43,797 nt of DNA from Rhodobiaceae bacterium UBA6963 (GTDB taxonomy: Bacteria; Pseudomonadota; Alphaproteobacteria; RS24). A program made the translations under genes and the position numbers. Below are positions 24,005 to 31,761 of this stretch, piece by piece (position 1 is the stretch's first letter; the number at the start of each line of letters is the position of its first letter). The notes beneath the pieces were generated by a model that was given only the letters and a program-made list of their open reading frames with translations, was not told the DNA's origin and searched no databases. The DNA is taken from positions 1-43,797 of the forward strand of contig DJZB01000044.1 of NCBI GenBank assembly GCA_002450335.1, read 5' to 3'.

Positions 24005-25161
24005 TGGACGCCGTATTTTCAGATAATCAAAATCAATTCCGGCAGGAGGTGCGGGATTGGCTAAGTGCCAACGTTCCCGGCGAACGTTTGCCTTCCCTCG
24101 ACACACAGGAAGGTTTTGATCTTCACCGCGCATGGGAGAGAAAACTTCATGCAGGAAATTGGGGCATGGTCACATGGCCTGAAGAATTTGGTGGTCGCGG
24201 ATGCAGCCTCACAGATTGGCTTATTTTTGAAGAAGAATATTACCGTGCCGATGCACCATTGCGTGTCAGTCAAAATGGCATTTTTCTTCTCGGCCCGACC
24301 ATTATGGAATATGGGACTGACGAACAAAAAGAACGCTTTCTCAAGCCTATGGCAGCCGGTGATGAAATCTGGGCGCAAGCATGGTCCGAACCCGGCGCTG
24401 GAAGTGATATGGCGGCCATTCGAAGTAAAGCCGTGCGTGATGGTGATGAGTATGTGATTTCTGGTCAGAAGATTTGGTCTTCACGCGCTGTGTTTGCCGA
24501 TTGGTGTTTTGGATTATTTAGAACTGATCCTGAAAGTAGTCGACATCACGGTCTGTCTAAGATTCTTGTGCCACTCGACAGTCCCGGCCTTACCGTTCGT
24601 CCAATTGCTCAATTGGATGGCGACCCTGGATTTGCTGAATTGTTTTTTGATGAAGTGCGTGTCCCTGTCAACAACCTTCTGGGCCCTGAAAATGGTGGCT
24701 GGGGAGTTGCAATGGCGACTGCAGGATTTGAGAGAGGTCTATTGCTTCGCTCCCCTGCACGTTTTCAGGCCGCCGCTGCAAGATTGGTAAAACTCTATAA
24801 GCAAAACGCCAACCGCCTCTCCTCCGGTATAAAAGAACAAGTGCTTCAGGCATGGGGTGATACGGAAAGATTCACTGCAGCCACTTATGCGCTCGTCGCA
24901 CAAGTTGACAGCGGTGCATCCATATCTTCCGAGGCCAGTGCCAATAAAATTTTCTGGTCTGAAATGGACCGCGCTATGCATCGCACTGCCATGACCATTA
25001 TGGGCATGCATGCCGAGTTGGAAGAAGGCGATGGCGCAATTGAAAATGGTAGATGGCTGGATGGCTATATGTTCAGTCTTGCCGGACCTATTTATGCGGG
25101 CACAAATGAAATTCAACGTAATATTCTTGCCGAGCGTGTTCTCGGTCTCCCAAGACAATAA
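24004..25161 (+). CDS. Acyl-CoA dehydrogenase, FadE31/FadE32 type, large subunit of a pair
   Basis: Acyl-CoA dehydrogenase of 385 residues. The flavin-site stretches WAQAWSEPGAGSDMAA and GQKIWSSRAVFADW, then AGFERGLL and the C-terminal IYAGTNEIQRNILAERVLGLP are clear. The glutamate that precedes GT in medium-chain enzymes is alanine, so the base probably lies elsewhere, as in other steroid FadE proteins. The ATG at 24004 overlaps the echA20 TGA. It is followed after 10 bases by a shorter acyl-CoA dehydrogenase; such pairs form alpha2beta2 heterotetramers in steroid catabolism. It would desaturate an acyl-CoA from ring C/D breakdown. Which FadE it matches is not certain. Confidence 0.85.
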   Translation: MDAVFSDNQNQFRQEVRDWLSANVPGERLPSLDTQEGFDLHRAWERKLHAGNWGMVTWPEEFGGRGCSLTDWLIFEEEYYRADAPLRVSQNGIFLLGPTIMEYGTDEQKERFLKPMAAGDEIWAQAWSEPGAGSDMAAIRSKAVRDGDEYVISGQKIWSSRAVFADWCFGLFRTDPESSRHHGLSKILVPLDSPGLTVRPIAQLDGDPGFAELFFDEVRVPVNNLLGPENGGWGVAMATAGFERGLLLRSPARFQAAAARLVKLYKQNANRLSSGIKEQVLQAWGDTERFTAATYALVAQVDSGASISSEASANKIFWSEMDRAMHRTAMTIMGMHAELEEGDGAIENGRWLDGYMFSLAGPIYAGTNEIQRNILAERVLGLPRQ

Positions 25162-25171
25162 GAGTTGCGGC

Positions 25172-26158
25172 ATGAATTTAATCTACACATCAGACCAACA
25201 GGAACTTATTGACGCGGCAGATGGTTTTTTTGCGGGCGAACATACGGTTGACTATATGCGTCACCTTTTGGAGTCAGATGCTCCTGATGACACCCCCTCA
25301 TTGTGGAATAATTTTGCCGAGCTTGGTCTATTAGGTCTTGTTGCACCGGAAGAAAACAGTGGGTTGGCGCAGGATTTTTCTGTCATGGCAGGCATTGCTG
25401 AAATGGCCGGAAACGTCGCGCTTACAGAACCACTTATCGAAATAGCAGGCATCAGCGTGCCGGTTCTCGCTGAGATGAGAGCAACTGAAGAATTAAATGC
25501 TGTGATTAGTGGAGATTTAAAAATCCTTCCAGTCTGCGGGCTGTCCGGCATGGTCAGCCATGCAGATAAGGCAGATATGTTTCTTATCGGTGACGGCGGT
25601 AAGGCGCGTCTGGTTGATAAAAGCGATGTCACCCTCACCCCGTTAAAATCGATTGATCCTTTGCGTAAGCTTTATAAAGTTTCACATGCCGGCGACGGTC
25701 TGGAGGCGATTGACCGGCGTGGCACGATACTCAATGCCTCCTTCCTTTGCGGTTTATCCAAGAGAATGGTCACCTTATCAGTGGACTATGCCAAAGACCG
25801 CGAACAATTCGGCAAACAAATCGGATCGTTTCAAGCGATTAAACATCAATTGGCAAATGTACATACGCAAATCGAGTTTACCCGTCCGATTGTTCAGCTT
25901 GCCGCTACGCAGAACGGGCGCTGTGTCCATCAGGCCAAAGTATCATCAATTGATACGGCCATGCTTGCAGCAGAAACAGCCATTCAAGTTCATGGCGGTA
26001 TGGGTTATACATTTGAAGTCAGTTTACACATGTTCATGAAACGCGCATGGGCGCTTTGCGGCGAATGGGGAGACCGCAATCATCATATTAATATTCTCGA
26101 AACTATGATTTTAGCGGATGATGCTGAACTGGGGCCGGGTACTACTTTCAGTTACTAA
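25172..26158 (+). CDS. Acyl-CoA dehydrogenase, short FadE32/FadE33-like partner subunit
   Basis: Acyl-CoA dehydrogenase-like protein of 328 residues, shorter than the ~380 usual for the family and similar in length to mycobacterial FadE32/33. The middle beta domain is reduced. The C-terminal flavin-interface stretches DREQFGKQIGSFQAIKHQLAN and QVHGGMGYTFEVSLHMFMKRAW are intact. Together with the preceding gene, which has the other half of the usual motifs, it probably forms a heterotetramer. The start at 25172 follows the previous stop by 10 bases; an in-frame start at 25010 would lie well inside the upstream gene and is rejected. Thiolase fadA6 follows 10 bases later. Confidence 0.83.
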   Translation: MNLIYTSDQQELIDAADGFFAGEHTVDYMRHLLESDAPDDTPSLWNNFAELGLLGLVAPEENSGLAQDFSVMAGIAEMAGNVALTEPLIEIAGISVPVLAEMRATEELNAVISGDLKILPVCGLSGMVSHADKADMFLIGDGGKARLVDKSDVTLTPLKSIDPLRKLYKVSHAGDGLEAIDRRGTILNASFLCGLSKRMVTLSVDYAKDREQFGKQIGSFQAIKHQLANVHTQIEFTRPIVQLAATQNGRCVHQAKVSSIDTAMLAAETAIQVHGGMGYTFEVSLHMFMKRAWALCGEWGDRNHHINILETMILADDAELGPGTTFSY

Positions 26159-26168
26159 GGAGAAAATT

Positions 26169-27320
26169 ATGGCCGCAGCTTATATTATTGATGCAATCCG
26201 AACACCCACAGGCAGACGCAAAGGGACGCTTGCAGAAGTTCATGGCGCAGACCTGGGCGCTTTTGTTCTGCGAACGCTGGTTGATAAGCATAACATTCCT
26301 GCGGAAGATTACGATGATGTCGTTTTTGGCTGTGTTGATGCTGTTGGGCCTCTGGCCGGCAATATCGCCCGGACATGTTGGCTCACGGCAGGACTGCCCG
26401 AAGCCATTCCCGGCGTAACAATCGACCGTCAATGCGGATCATCCCAACAGGCCGTTCATTTCGCCGCACAGGGAATTATGGCAGGTGTTCACGACCTCGT
26501 TATTGCCGGCGGCGTGCAGACTATGACAAAAATTCCGATTAGCTCGGCTATGGTACTCGCCAAGCCACTTGGCTTCAATGACCCTTTCTCCGGCTCTGAA
26601 GGCTGGGTTAAAAGATATGGTCACGAACCTGTCTCACAATTCCACGGCGCTGAATTGATTGCCAAAAAATGGGATATTTCCAGAGAAGAGATGGAAGAAT
26701 ATGCCCTCGCAAGTCATCAGAGAGCCGCAGCAGCAATTGATGAAGGCCGCTTCAACAATGAGGTCGTACCTTTTAACGGCCTAGAGATGGATGAAACAGT
26801 CAGACGCGATACCACCATGGAAAAAATGGCAACGCTCGAGCCGCTTCAAGAGGGCGGTCGCATCCATGCCGGTGTTTCCAGCCAGACATCAGACGCCTCA
26901 TCAGCCATGTTGCTGGCCTCAGAAGATGCGGTCAAAAAATATAATCTAAAACCCCGCGCACGTATTCATCACATGAGTGTACGCGGTGATGATCCAATTT
27001 TCATGCTGACAGCGCCGATTCCTGCCACAGAATATGCCTTGAATAAATCCGGCATGTCTCTGGAGGATATTGATCTAGTTGAAATTAACGAGGCTTTTGC
27101 GCCCGTGCCAATGGCATGGCTCAAAGAAACCGGCTATCCGCATGAAAAAACCAATGTGAATGGCGGCGCGATTGCGCTGGGTCACCCGCTTGGTGCAACA
27201 GGCACAAAACTTATGGCGACCTTGCTCAATGAACTTGAGCGTACCGGTGGACGTTATGGCCTGCAAACCATGTGTGAAGGTGGTGGTCTGGCCAATGTAA
27301 CGATCATTGAAAGACTCTAA
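26169..27320 (+). CDS. fadA6: FadA6-type thiolase
   Basis: Thiolase of 383 residues with the nucleophilic cysteine C89 (DRQCGSSQQ), the NEAFAP motif, the histidine in GGAIALGHPLGATG and the second cysteine in QTMCEGGG. Stretches such as FGCVDAVGPLAGNIAR, IPISSAM and the ending CEGGGLANVTIIERL match M. tuberculosis FadA6 (Rv3556c) closely. FadA6 performs thiolytic cleavage in the degradation of the HIP-derived chain after ring opening. The ATG at 26169 is preceded by AAGGAGAAAA; an in-frame ATG at 26118 lies inside the previous gene and is rejected. The Rv3548c-like SDR begins 3 bases downstream. Confidence 0.9.
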   Translation: MAAAYIIDAIRTPTGRRKGTLAEVHGADLGAFVLRTLVDKHNIPAEDYDDVVFGCVDAVGPLAGNIARTCWLTAGLPEAIPGVTIDRQCGSSQQAVHFAAQGIMAGVHDLVIAGGVQTMTKIPISSAMVLAKPLGFNDPFSGSEGWVKRYGHEPVSQFHGAELIAKKWDISREEMEEYALASHQRAAAAIDEGRFNNEVVPFNGLEMDETVRRDTTMEKMATLEPLQEGGRIHAGVSSQTSDASSAMLLASEDAVKKYNLKPRARIHHMSVRGDDPIFMLTAPIPATEYALNKSGMSLEDIDLVEINEAFAPVPMAWLKETGYPHEKTNVNGGAIALGHPLGATGTKLMATLLNELERTGGRYGLQTMCEGGGLANVTIIERL

Positions 27321-27322
27321 AC

Positions 27323-28201
27323 ATGGGCTTATGTGACAACAGAACAATCATCATTACCGGCGCAGGTGGCGGCCTTGGTCGTGCCTACGCTATTGCGCTG
27401 GGGGCAGCAGGGGGCAATATCGTCGTCAATGACATCAACCCAGACACTGCCGCTGAAACTGTCAAGATCATTAATGATGCGGGCGGTCAGGCAATTGTTA
27501 ATCTCGATGACATAACGGATTATGACTCTGCAGGTAAAATCTTAGCTGCCACGATTGAACGTTTTGGTGATGTGCATGCTGTTGTCAACAATGCCGGTAA
27601 CAACCGGGACCGCATGTTTACCTCCCTCAGTGAAAGTGACTGGGATGATGTGATACGTGTACATCTAAAAGGGCATTTTTGTCTGTCATCTCATGCCGCA
27701 AAATATTGGCGTGAAAAGTCTAAAAACGGTGAAAACCCAGATGCGCGGATTATCAACACCAGTTCCGGCGCGGGGCTGCAAGGCTCCGTCGGTCAAACCA
27801 ATTATGCAGCTGCAAAGGGTGGGATTCTGACCCTCACCCTGAACCAATCTGCAGAACTGGCTCGTTATGGCATTACTGCTAATTCAGTAGCGCCGCAAGG
27901 CCGCACGGGTATGACGGAAGAAGTTTTTGCAGATATGATGAAAGTGCCTGAAGACGGCAGTTTCGACAAATTCGATCCTGCAAATGTTGCCCCTCTCATT
28001 GTCTATTTATGCAGCCCTGCTTCAGCAGATATTAACGGTTATTGCTTTGAGTCTTTTGGCGGCAAGCTGTCCATCGCCGATGGCTATAAAACCGGACCGA
28101 TCAAAGACAAAGAAGCGCGTTATGAGCCGGAAGAAATTGAGGCGGTAATTCGAGAGTTAATCGAGATTACACCTCCGGCTCAAAAAGTTTACGGGAGCTA
28201 G
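27323..28201 (+). CDS. Rv3548c-like SDR
   Basis: SDR of 292 residues with TGAGGGLGRAYA near residue 12, NDIN as cofactor loop, NNAGNNRDRM near 90, INTSSGAGLQGSVGQTNYAAAKGG near 147 and APQGRTGMTE. The sequence around VHLKGHF and NTSSGAGLQGSVGQ matches what I recall of M. tuberculosis Rv3548c, an SDR in the cholesterol ring-degradation regulon beside echA20, ipdA/B and ipdC. The C-terminal ~50 residues extend beyond a typical SDR. It may oxidise a beta-hydroxyacyl-CoA in C/D-ring catabolism; its exact step is not firmly known to me. The gene lies tightly between fadA6 and an acyl-CoA dehydrogenase. Confidence 0.87.
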   Translation: MGLCDNRTIIITGAGGGLGRAYAIALGAAGGNIVVNDINPDTAAETVKIINDAGGQAIVNLDDITDYDSAGKILAATIERFGDVHAVVNNAGNNRDRMFTSLSESDWDDVIRVHLKGHFCLSSHAAKYWREKSKNGENPDARIINTSSGAGLQGSVGQTNYAAAKGGILTLTLNQSAELARYGITANSVAPQGRTGMTEEVFADMMKVPEDGSFDKFDPANVAPLIVYLCSPASADINGYCFESFGGKLSIADGYKTGPIKDKEARYEPEEIEAVIRELIEITPPAQKVYGS

Positions 28202-28206
28202 AACCT

Positions 28207-29328
28207 ATGCCGCCATTTCCATTTCAGGAAGATCACGAAATGATCCGTGAAGCCGTTAAAGGCTGGCTATCTGATTGGGAAGATGGCGGTAAAACCTTAC
28301 ATCGTGTGGCAAAAGAAGGTCAGGGTTTTGACCGCGCCGCATGGGAAGGCTTTGCTCGTGACCAAGGTATGGCGGGCATCAGCATCCCCGAACAATATGG
28401 CGGTGCAGGCATGGGGCTTCTCGGGCGTACCGTGATTATGGAAGAAACCGGCTACACGCTTTTCAGCGTCCCCTTCTTTTCAACCTGCGTTTTAGCAGCA
28501 GATATGATTGAGGCCTTTGCGAGTGAAGATGACAAAAAAGACTTGCTCGGTAAAATCGCCAGTGGCGATATTATTATTTCCGTTCTGGATGGTCGGGAAA
28601 AACTTTCCCTTAAAGACAACAAACTAAGCGGCACCCTTTCTCCGGCAACAGATGCAGCACATGCAGACCTTATTTTAGTTGCTGCAAAAGATGAAAACAA
28701 TGACGTCGTGCTGACGGGCTATAGCCCAAACACCGCTGGATTAAGTGTGACACCATACGCCTCATTAGACCCGACAAGAAGTCAGGCAAAAGTGTCATTT
28801 GAAAATGTCGCGCTTTCTGACGGGCAGGCCATCGGCAAGGCTGACGATGTCGCTTTTTCACAAACACTTCAGATTGCACATGGATCGCTCGCGGCTGAAT
28901 GTGTCGGCGGCGGACAAAGGTGTTTGGATATGACGCTGGATTACGCTAATCAACGCGTTCAATTCGGGAGACAAATCGGTAGCTTCCAATCTGTAAAGCA
29001 TAAATGTGCAGATATGTTTATTGCTCTGGAAAGCGCAAGATCAGCATCATATTTCGCTGCATCACCCGATCTGGATGATGACCGCGCGGCAAAGTTTGAA
29101 GCCGCTTTAATTGCTAAAAACTATGCCTCTGAAGCCTTTTTCAAAATAGCAGGCGATGCCATACAAATGCATGGCGGTATCGGCTTCACCTGGGAATACC
29201 CTCTTCACTATTTTTTCAAACGCGCGCGCGGCAACCGCGCCCTCTTCACTTCATCTGAGGACGGGTTTCAAATGCTCGCGGATCAAATCGGTCTTAAGTC
29301 ACATGCATCAAGTATATCAGGAGAGTGA
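28207..29328 (+). CDS. Acyl-CoA dehydrogenase subunit (partner of FadE30-like)
   Basis: Acyl-CoA dehydrogenase-like protein of 373 residues. It has ISIPEQYGGAGMGLLG near residue 59, a shortened middle domain lacking the usual WxTS motif, then NQRVQFGRQIGSFQSVKHKCADM and MHGGIGFTWEYPLHYFFKRA. The next gene supplies the converse set of motifs, and the ATG of that gene lies one base after this stop (TGATATG). A heteromeric enzyme like the ScdC1/ScdC2 pair of Comamonas testosteroni, which dehydrogenates HIP-CoA, is therefore likely. The gene begins 5 bases after the SDR stop. I infer the pairing; no subunit contact can be read from sequence. Confidence 0.85.
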   Translation: MPPFPFQEDHEMIREAVKGWLSDWEDGGKTLHRVAKEGQGFDRAAWEGFARDQGMAGISIPEQYGGAGMGLLGRTVIMEETGYTLFSVPFFSTCVLAADMIEAFASEDDKKDLLGKIASGDIIISVLDGREKLSLKDNKLSGTLSPATDAAHADLILVAAKDENNDVVLTGYSPNTAGLSVTPYASLDPTRSQAKVSFENVALSDGQAIGKADDVAFSQTLQIAHGSLAAECVGGGQRCLDMTLDYANQRVQFGRQIGSFQSVKHKCADMFIALESARSASYFAASPDLDDDRAAKFEAALIAKNYASEAFFKIAGDAIQMHGGIGFTWEYPLHYFFKRARGNRALFTSSEDGFQMLADQIGLKSHASSISGE

Positions 29329-29329
29329 T

Positions 29330-30487
29330 ATGAGCATTCGCGAAGAACTCAACCAATGGATGCTGGAGAATTTAACCGGCGAATTTGAACAGATCAGATG
29401 GCGTGGTGGCCCCGGTGATGAGGACTCATCATCTGAATTGCGCCGCGCATGGGAACAAAAGTTTGGTGAAGCCGGATGGATTGGATTGCAATGGCCTAAA
29501 GAATATGGCGGACGCGATTTAAGTCTGATGGACTTTGTCGAGTTTAATGAAGAGTATGCCCGCCATGGTGGACCCGGTCGTGCTGGTCATATAGGCGAAA
29601 CATTGATGGCGCCAACTATCTTGGCCTATGGAACAGAGGCGCAAAAAGAACGCTTCCTGCCCGGCATTAAAAATGGCACTGAACTTTGGTGTCAGGGTTA
29701 TTCCGAGCCAAATGCCGGCTCTGACCTTTCTAATATTAAGACAAAAGCCCGCCTGGATGGTGATCACTGGGTGATAGACGGCCAGAAAATCTGGACATCT
29801 TTGGCACATGAGTCCGACTGGATATTTGTTATTGCTCGTGCTGAGGAAGGCACGAAAGGTCGTGACGGTCTGGTCTTCTTGTTGGTTGAACTTGACCAAC
29901 CGGGTATAGACATTCGTCCTATTCACCAGATTAGCGGCACAGCAGAATTTAATGAAGTTTACTTCACTGAAGCCAAAGCCGAAGCCGGTAATATCATCGG
30001 AGAAGTCGGTGAAGGCTGGAAAATTGCTATGGCACTCCTCGGCTTTGAGCGCGGGGCATCAACCCTTGGTCAACAAATGATGTTCCAAAATGAACTGAAC
30101 CTTATCATTAAAACTGCCAATGAAAACGGGCGTGCAGATGACCCCTCCCTTCGCCGACGCATTGCTGAAGCGCATGCTGGCCTGAAGGTAATGCGCTTTA
30201 ATGCACTTCGCATGTTGAACGGCACTCAAGATGGTAGCACCAGCAAAGAAGGCTACATCTCTAAAATCTTTTGGGCGACATGGCACCGGGATTTGGGTGA
30301 ACTTGCTATGGATGTTATTGGCGCAGACGCCGAGATTATTGAAGATGAACTTTCGCCATTGCAGAAGCTATTTTTGTTCTCTCGCGCAGACACTATTTAT
30401 GCAGGCACCAACCAAATCCAAAGAAATATTATCTCAGAACGTGCGCTAGGCATGCCTAAAGAACCAAGAGGCACTACAAATGGTTGA
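29330..30487 (+). CDS. fadE30: FadE30-type acyl-CoA dehydrogenase
   Basis: Acyl-CoA dehydrogenase of 385 residues, the same length as M. tuberculosis FadE30 (Rv3560c). Shared stretches as I recall them include ELWCQGYSEPNAGSDL, INGQKVWTSLAH-like IDGQKIWTSLAH, LDQPGIDIRPI, GTAEFNEVYF, FERGASTLGQQ, ATWHRDLGELAMDVIG and the ending IYAGTNQIQRNIISERALG. FadE30 introduces the first double bond into HIP-CoA. The ATG at 29330 is preceded by AGGAGAG; an in-frame ATG at 29156 would lie far inside the upstream gene and is rejected. Its stop overlaps the ipdF start by 8 bases, the same fadE30-ipdF adjacency as in mycobacteria. Confidence 0.9.
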   Translation: MSIREELNQWMLENLTGEFEQIRWRGGPGDEDSSSELRRAWEQKFGEAGWIGLQWPKEYGGRDLSLMDFVEFNEEYARHGGPGRAGHIGETLMAPTILAYGTEAQKERFLPGIKNGTELWCQGYSEPNAGSDLSNIKTKARLDGDHWVIDGQKIWTSLAHESDWIFVIARAEEGTKGRDGLVFLLVELDQPGIDIRPIHQISGTAEFNEVYFTEAKAEAGNIIGEVGEGWKIAMALLGFERGASTLGQQMMFQNELNLIIKTANENGRADDPSLRRRIAEAHAGLKVMRFNALRMLNGTQDGSTSKEGYISKIFWATWHRDLGELAMDVIGADAEIIEDELSPLQKLFLFSRADTIYAGTNQIQRNIISERALGMPKEPRGTTNG

Positions 30488-31268
30488 TTTGAGACTCCCG
30501 CCCACTTATGTCGAAGGGCATAATCTCCTCGCCGGGAAAACAGTCGTCATCACCGCCGCTGCCGGAACAGGCATTGGCTTTGCAGCCGCTCGTAAATGCA
30601 TTGAAGAAGGCGCAACTGTCTTTATTTCTGACATTCATGAAGGACGCCTTGCAGATGCCGCCGAAAGACTGGAGTCAGCCACCGGACAAAAACCGGATAC
30701 AGCCTTGTGTAATGTTACGGTCCAAGAAGATGTTGATGCCCTTTTTACCGCTGCACAAAAATCCCTCGGTAACATTGACATTGTCATCAACAATGCAGGT
30801 CTGGGCGGTACGGCAGATATTATTGATATGACAGATGACCAATGGTCCATAGTTCTTGATGTCACTTTAAATGGGTGTTTCAGAATTAACCGCGCTGCCA
30901 TGCAAATTATGAAAGAACAGCAACAAGGCGTCATTGTGAATAATGCCTCAGTGCTTGGCTGGCGCGCACAAAAAGGCCAGGCGCATTACGCCGCCGCAAA
31001 AGCCGGGGTAATGGCACTTACGCGCTGCGCCGCAATTGAAGGCACAGAATTCGGTGTTCGGGTCAATGCCGTAGCCCCAAGCCTTGCGATTCACGAATTT
31101 CTTCATAAAGTAACAACCAAGGAATTACTCGCAGAGCTTGAAGCTAAGGAAGCTTTCGGACGCGGCAGTGAAGTCTGGGAACAAGCCAACATTATGGTCT
31201 TCCTAGCCAGTGATTATTCATCTTACCTCACTGGCGAAGTCATCTCCGCCTCCAGCCAGCACGCATAA
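30480..31268 (+). CDS. ipdF: IpdF-type SDR
   Basis: SDR of 262 residues with the unusual cofactor motif TAAAGTGIG near residue 21, NNAGLGG near 97, NNASVLGWRAQKGQAHYAAAK near 144-166 and the ending SDYSSYLTGEVISASSQHA. These stretches are almost identical in my memory to M. tuberculosis IpdF (Rv3559c), which oxidises the 5-hydroxy group of the hydroxylated HIC-CoA intermediate to a ketone. It overlaps the fadE30 stop by 8 bases, so translation is probably coupled. A MaoC hydratase follows after 10 bases. Confidence 0.92.
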   Translation: MVDLRLPPTYVEGHNLLAGKTVVITAAAGTGIGFAAARKCIEEGATVFISDIHEGRLADAAERLESATGQKPDTALCNVTVQEDVDALFTAAQKSLGNIDIVINNAGLGGTADIIDMTDDQWSIVLDVTLNGCFRINRAAMQIMKEQQQGVIVNNASVLGWRAQKGQAHYAAAKAGVMALTRCAAIEGTEFGVRVNAVAPSLAIHEFLHKVTTKELLAELEAKEAFGRGSEVWEQANIMVFLASDYSSYLTGEVISASSQHA

Positions 31269-31278
31269 AGGATAAAAA

Positions 31279-31734
31279 ATGGTCAAACAATATGAAACAC
31301 CGGCAGATCTTCTTGGTCAGGAAGGTGTCACACTTGGGCCAACTGACTGGGTGGAAATGAAGCAAGACCGGGTTAACATGTTTGCCGACGCCACTGATGA
31401 CCATCAATGGATACATGTAGATGAAACTAAAGCTAAAGACGGCCCATTTGGCGGCACTATTGCTCATGGGTATCTCACTCTATCACTCGCCAATAAATTT
31501 TTACCCCAATTGATTGAGGTAAAGCAAATGTCAATGGGCGTGAATTACGGTGTCGGAATGGCAAGATTTCCAAATGCCGTTAAAGTCGGCGCACGCATCC
31601 GTGCAATTGGGGAATTTATCACAATTGAAGAAATGAAGGGTGGCATTCAATCTACCTTGCGCATCACAATCGAGATTGAGGGAGAGGAACGGCCTGCTTG
31701 TGTCGTAGATACAATTAGCAGATACTATCCATAA
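31279..31734 (+). CDS. MaoC-like (R)-specific enoyl-CoA hydratase
   Basis: Single hot-dog domain protein of 151 residues. The hydratase-2 signature FADATDDHQWIHVD carries the catalytic Asp/His dyad (about D38 and H43 depending on alignment), followed by FGGTIAHGYLTLSL. The form resembles mycobacterial HtdZ (Rv0130) and NodN-like proteins. It would add water to a trans-2-enoyl-CoA giving the (R)-alcohol. It closes the recognised C/D-ring gene set and may replace a hydratase that the glutamate-less crotonase at 21268 cannot perform; this is inference. AAGGATAAAAA precedes the ATG. The DUF3604 gene follows after only 27 bases. Confidence 0.85.
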   Translation: MVKQYETPADLLGQEGVTLGPTDWVEMKQDRVNMFADATDDHQWIHVDETKAKDGPFGGTIAHGYLTLSLANKFLPQLIEVKQMSMGVNYGVGMARFPNAVKVGARIRAIGEFITIEEMKGGIQSTLRITIEIEGEERPACVVDTISRYYP

Positions 31735-31761
31735 AATAATCAAAAGACGTAGGAGGGATAT

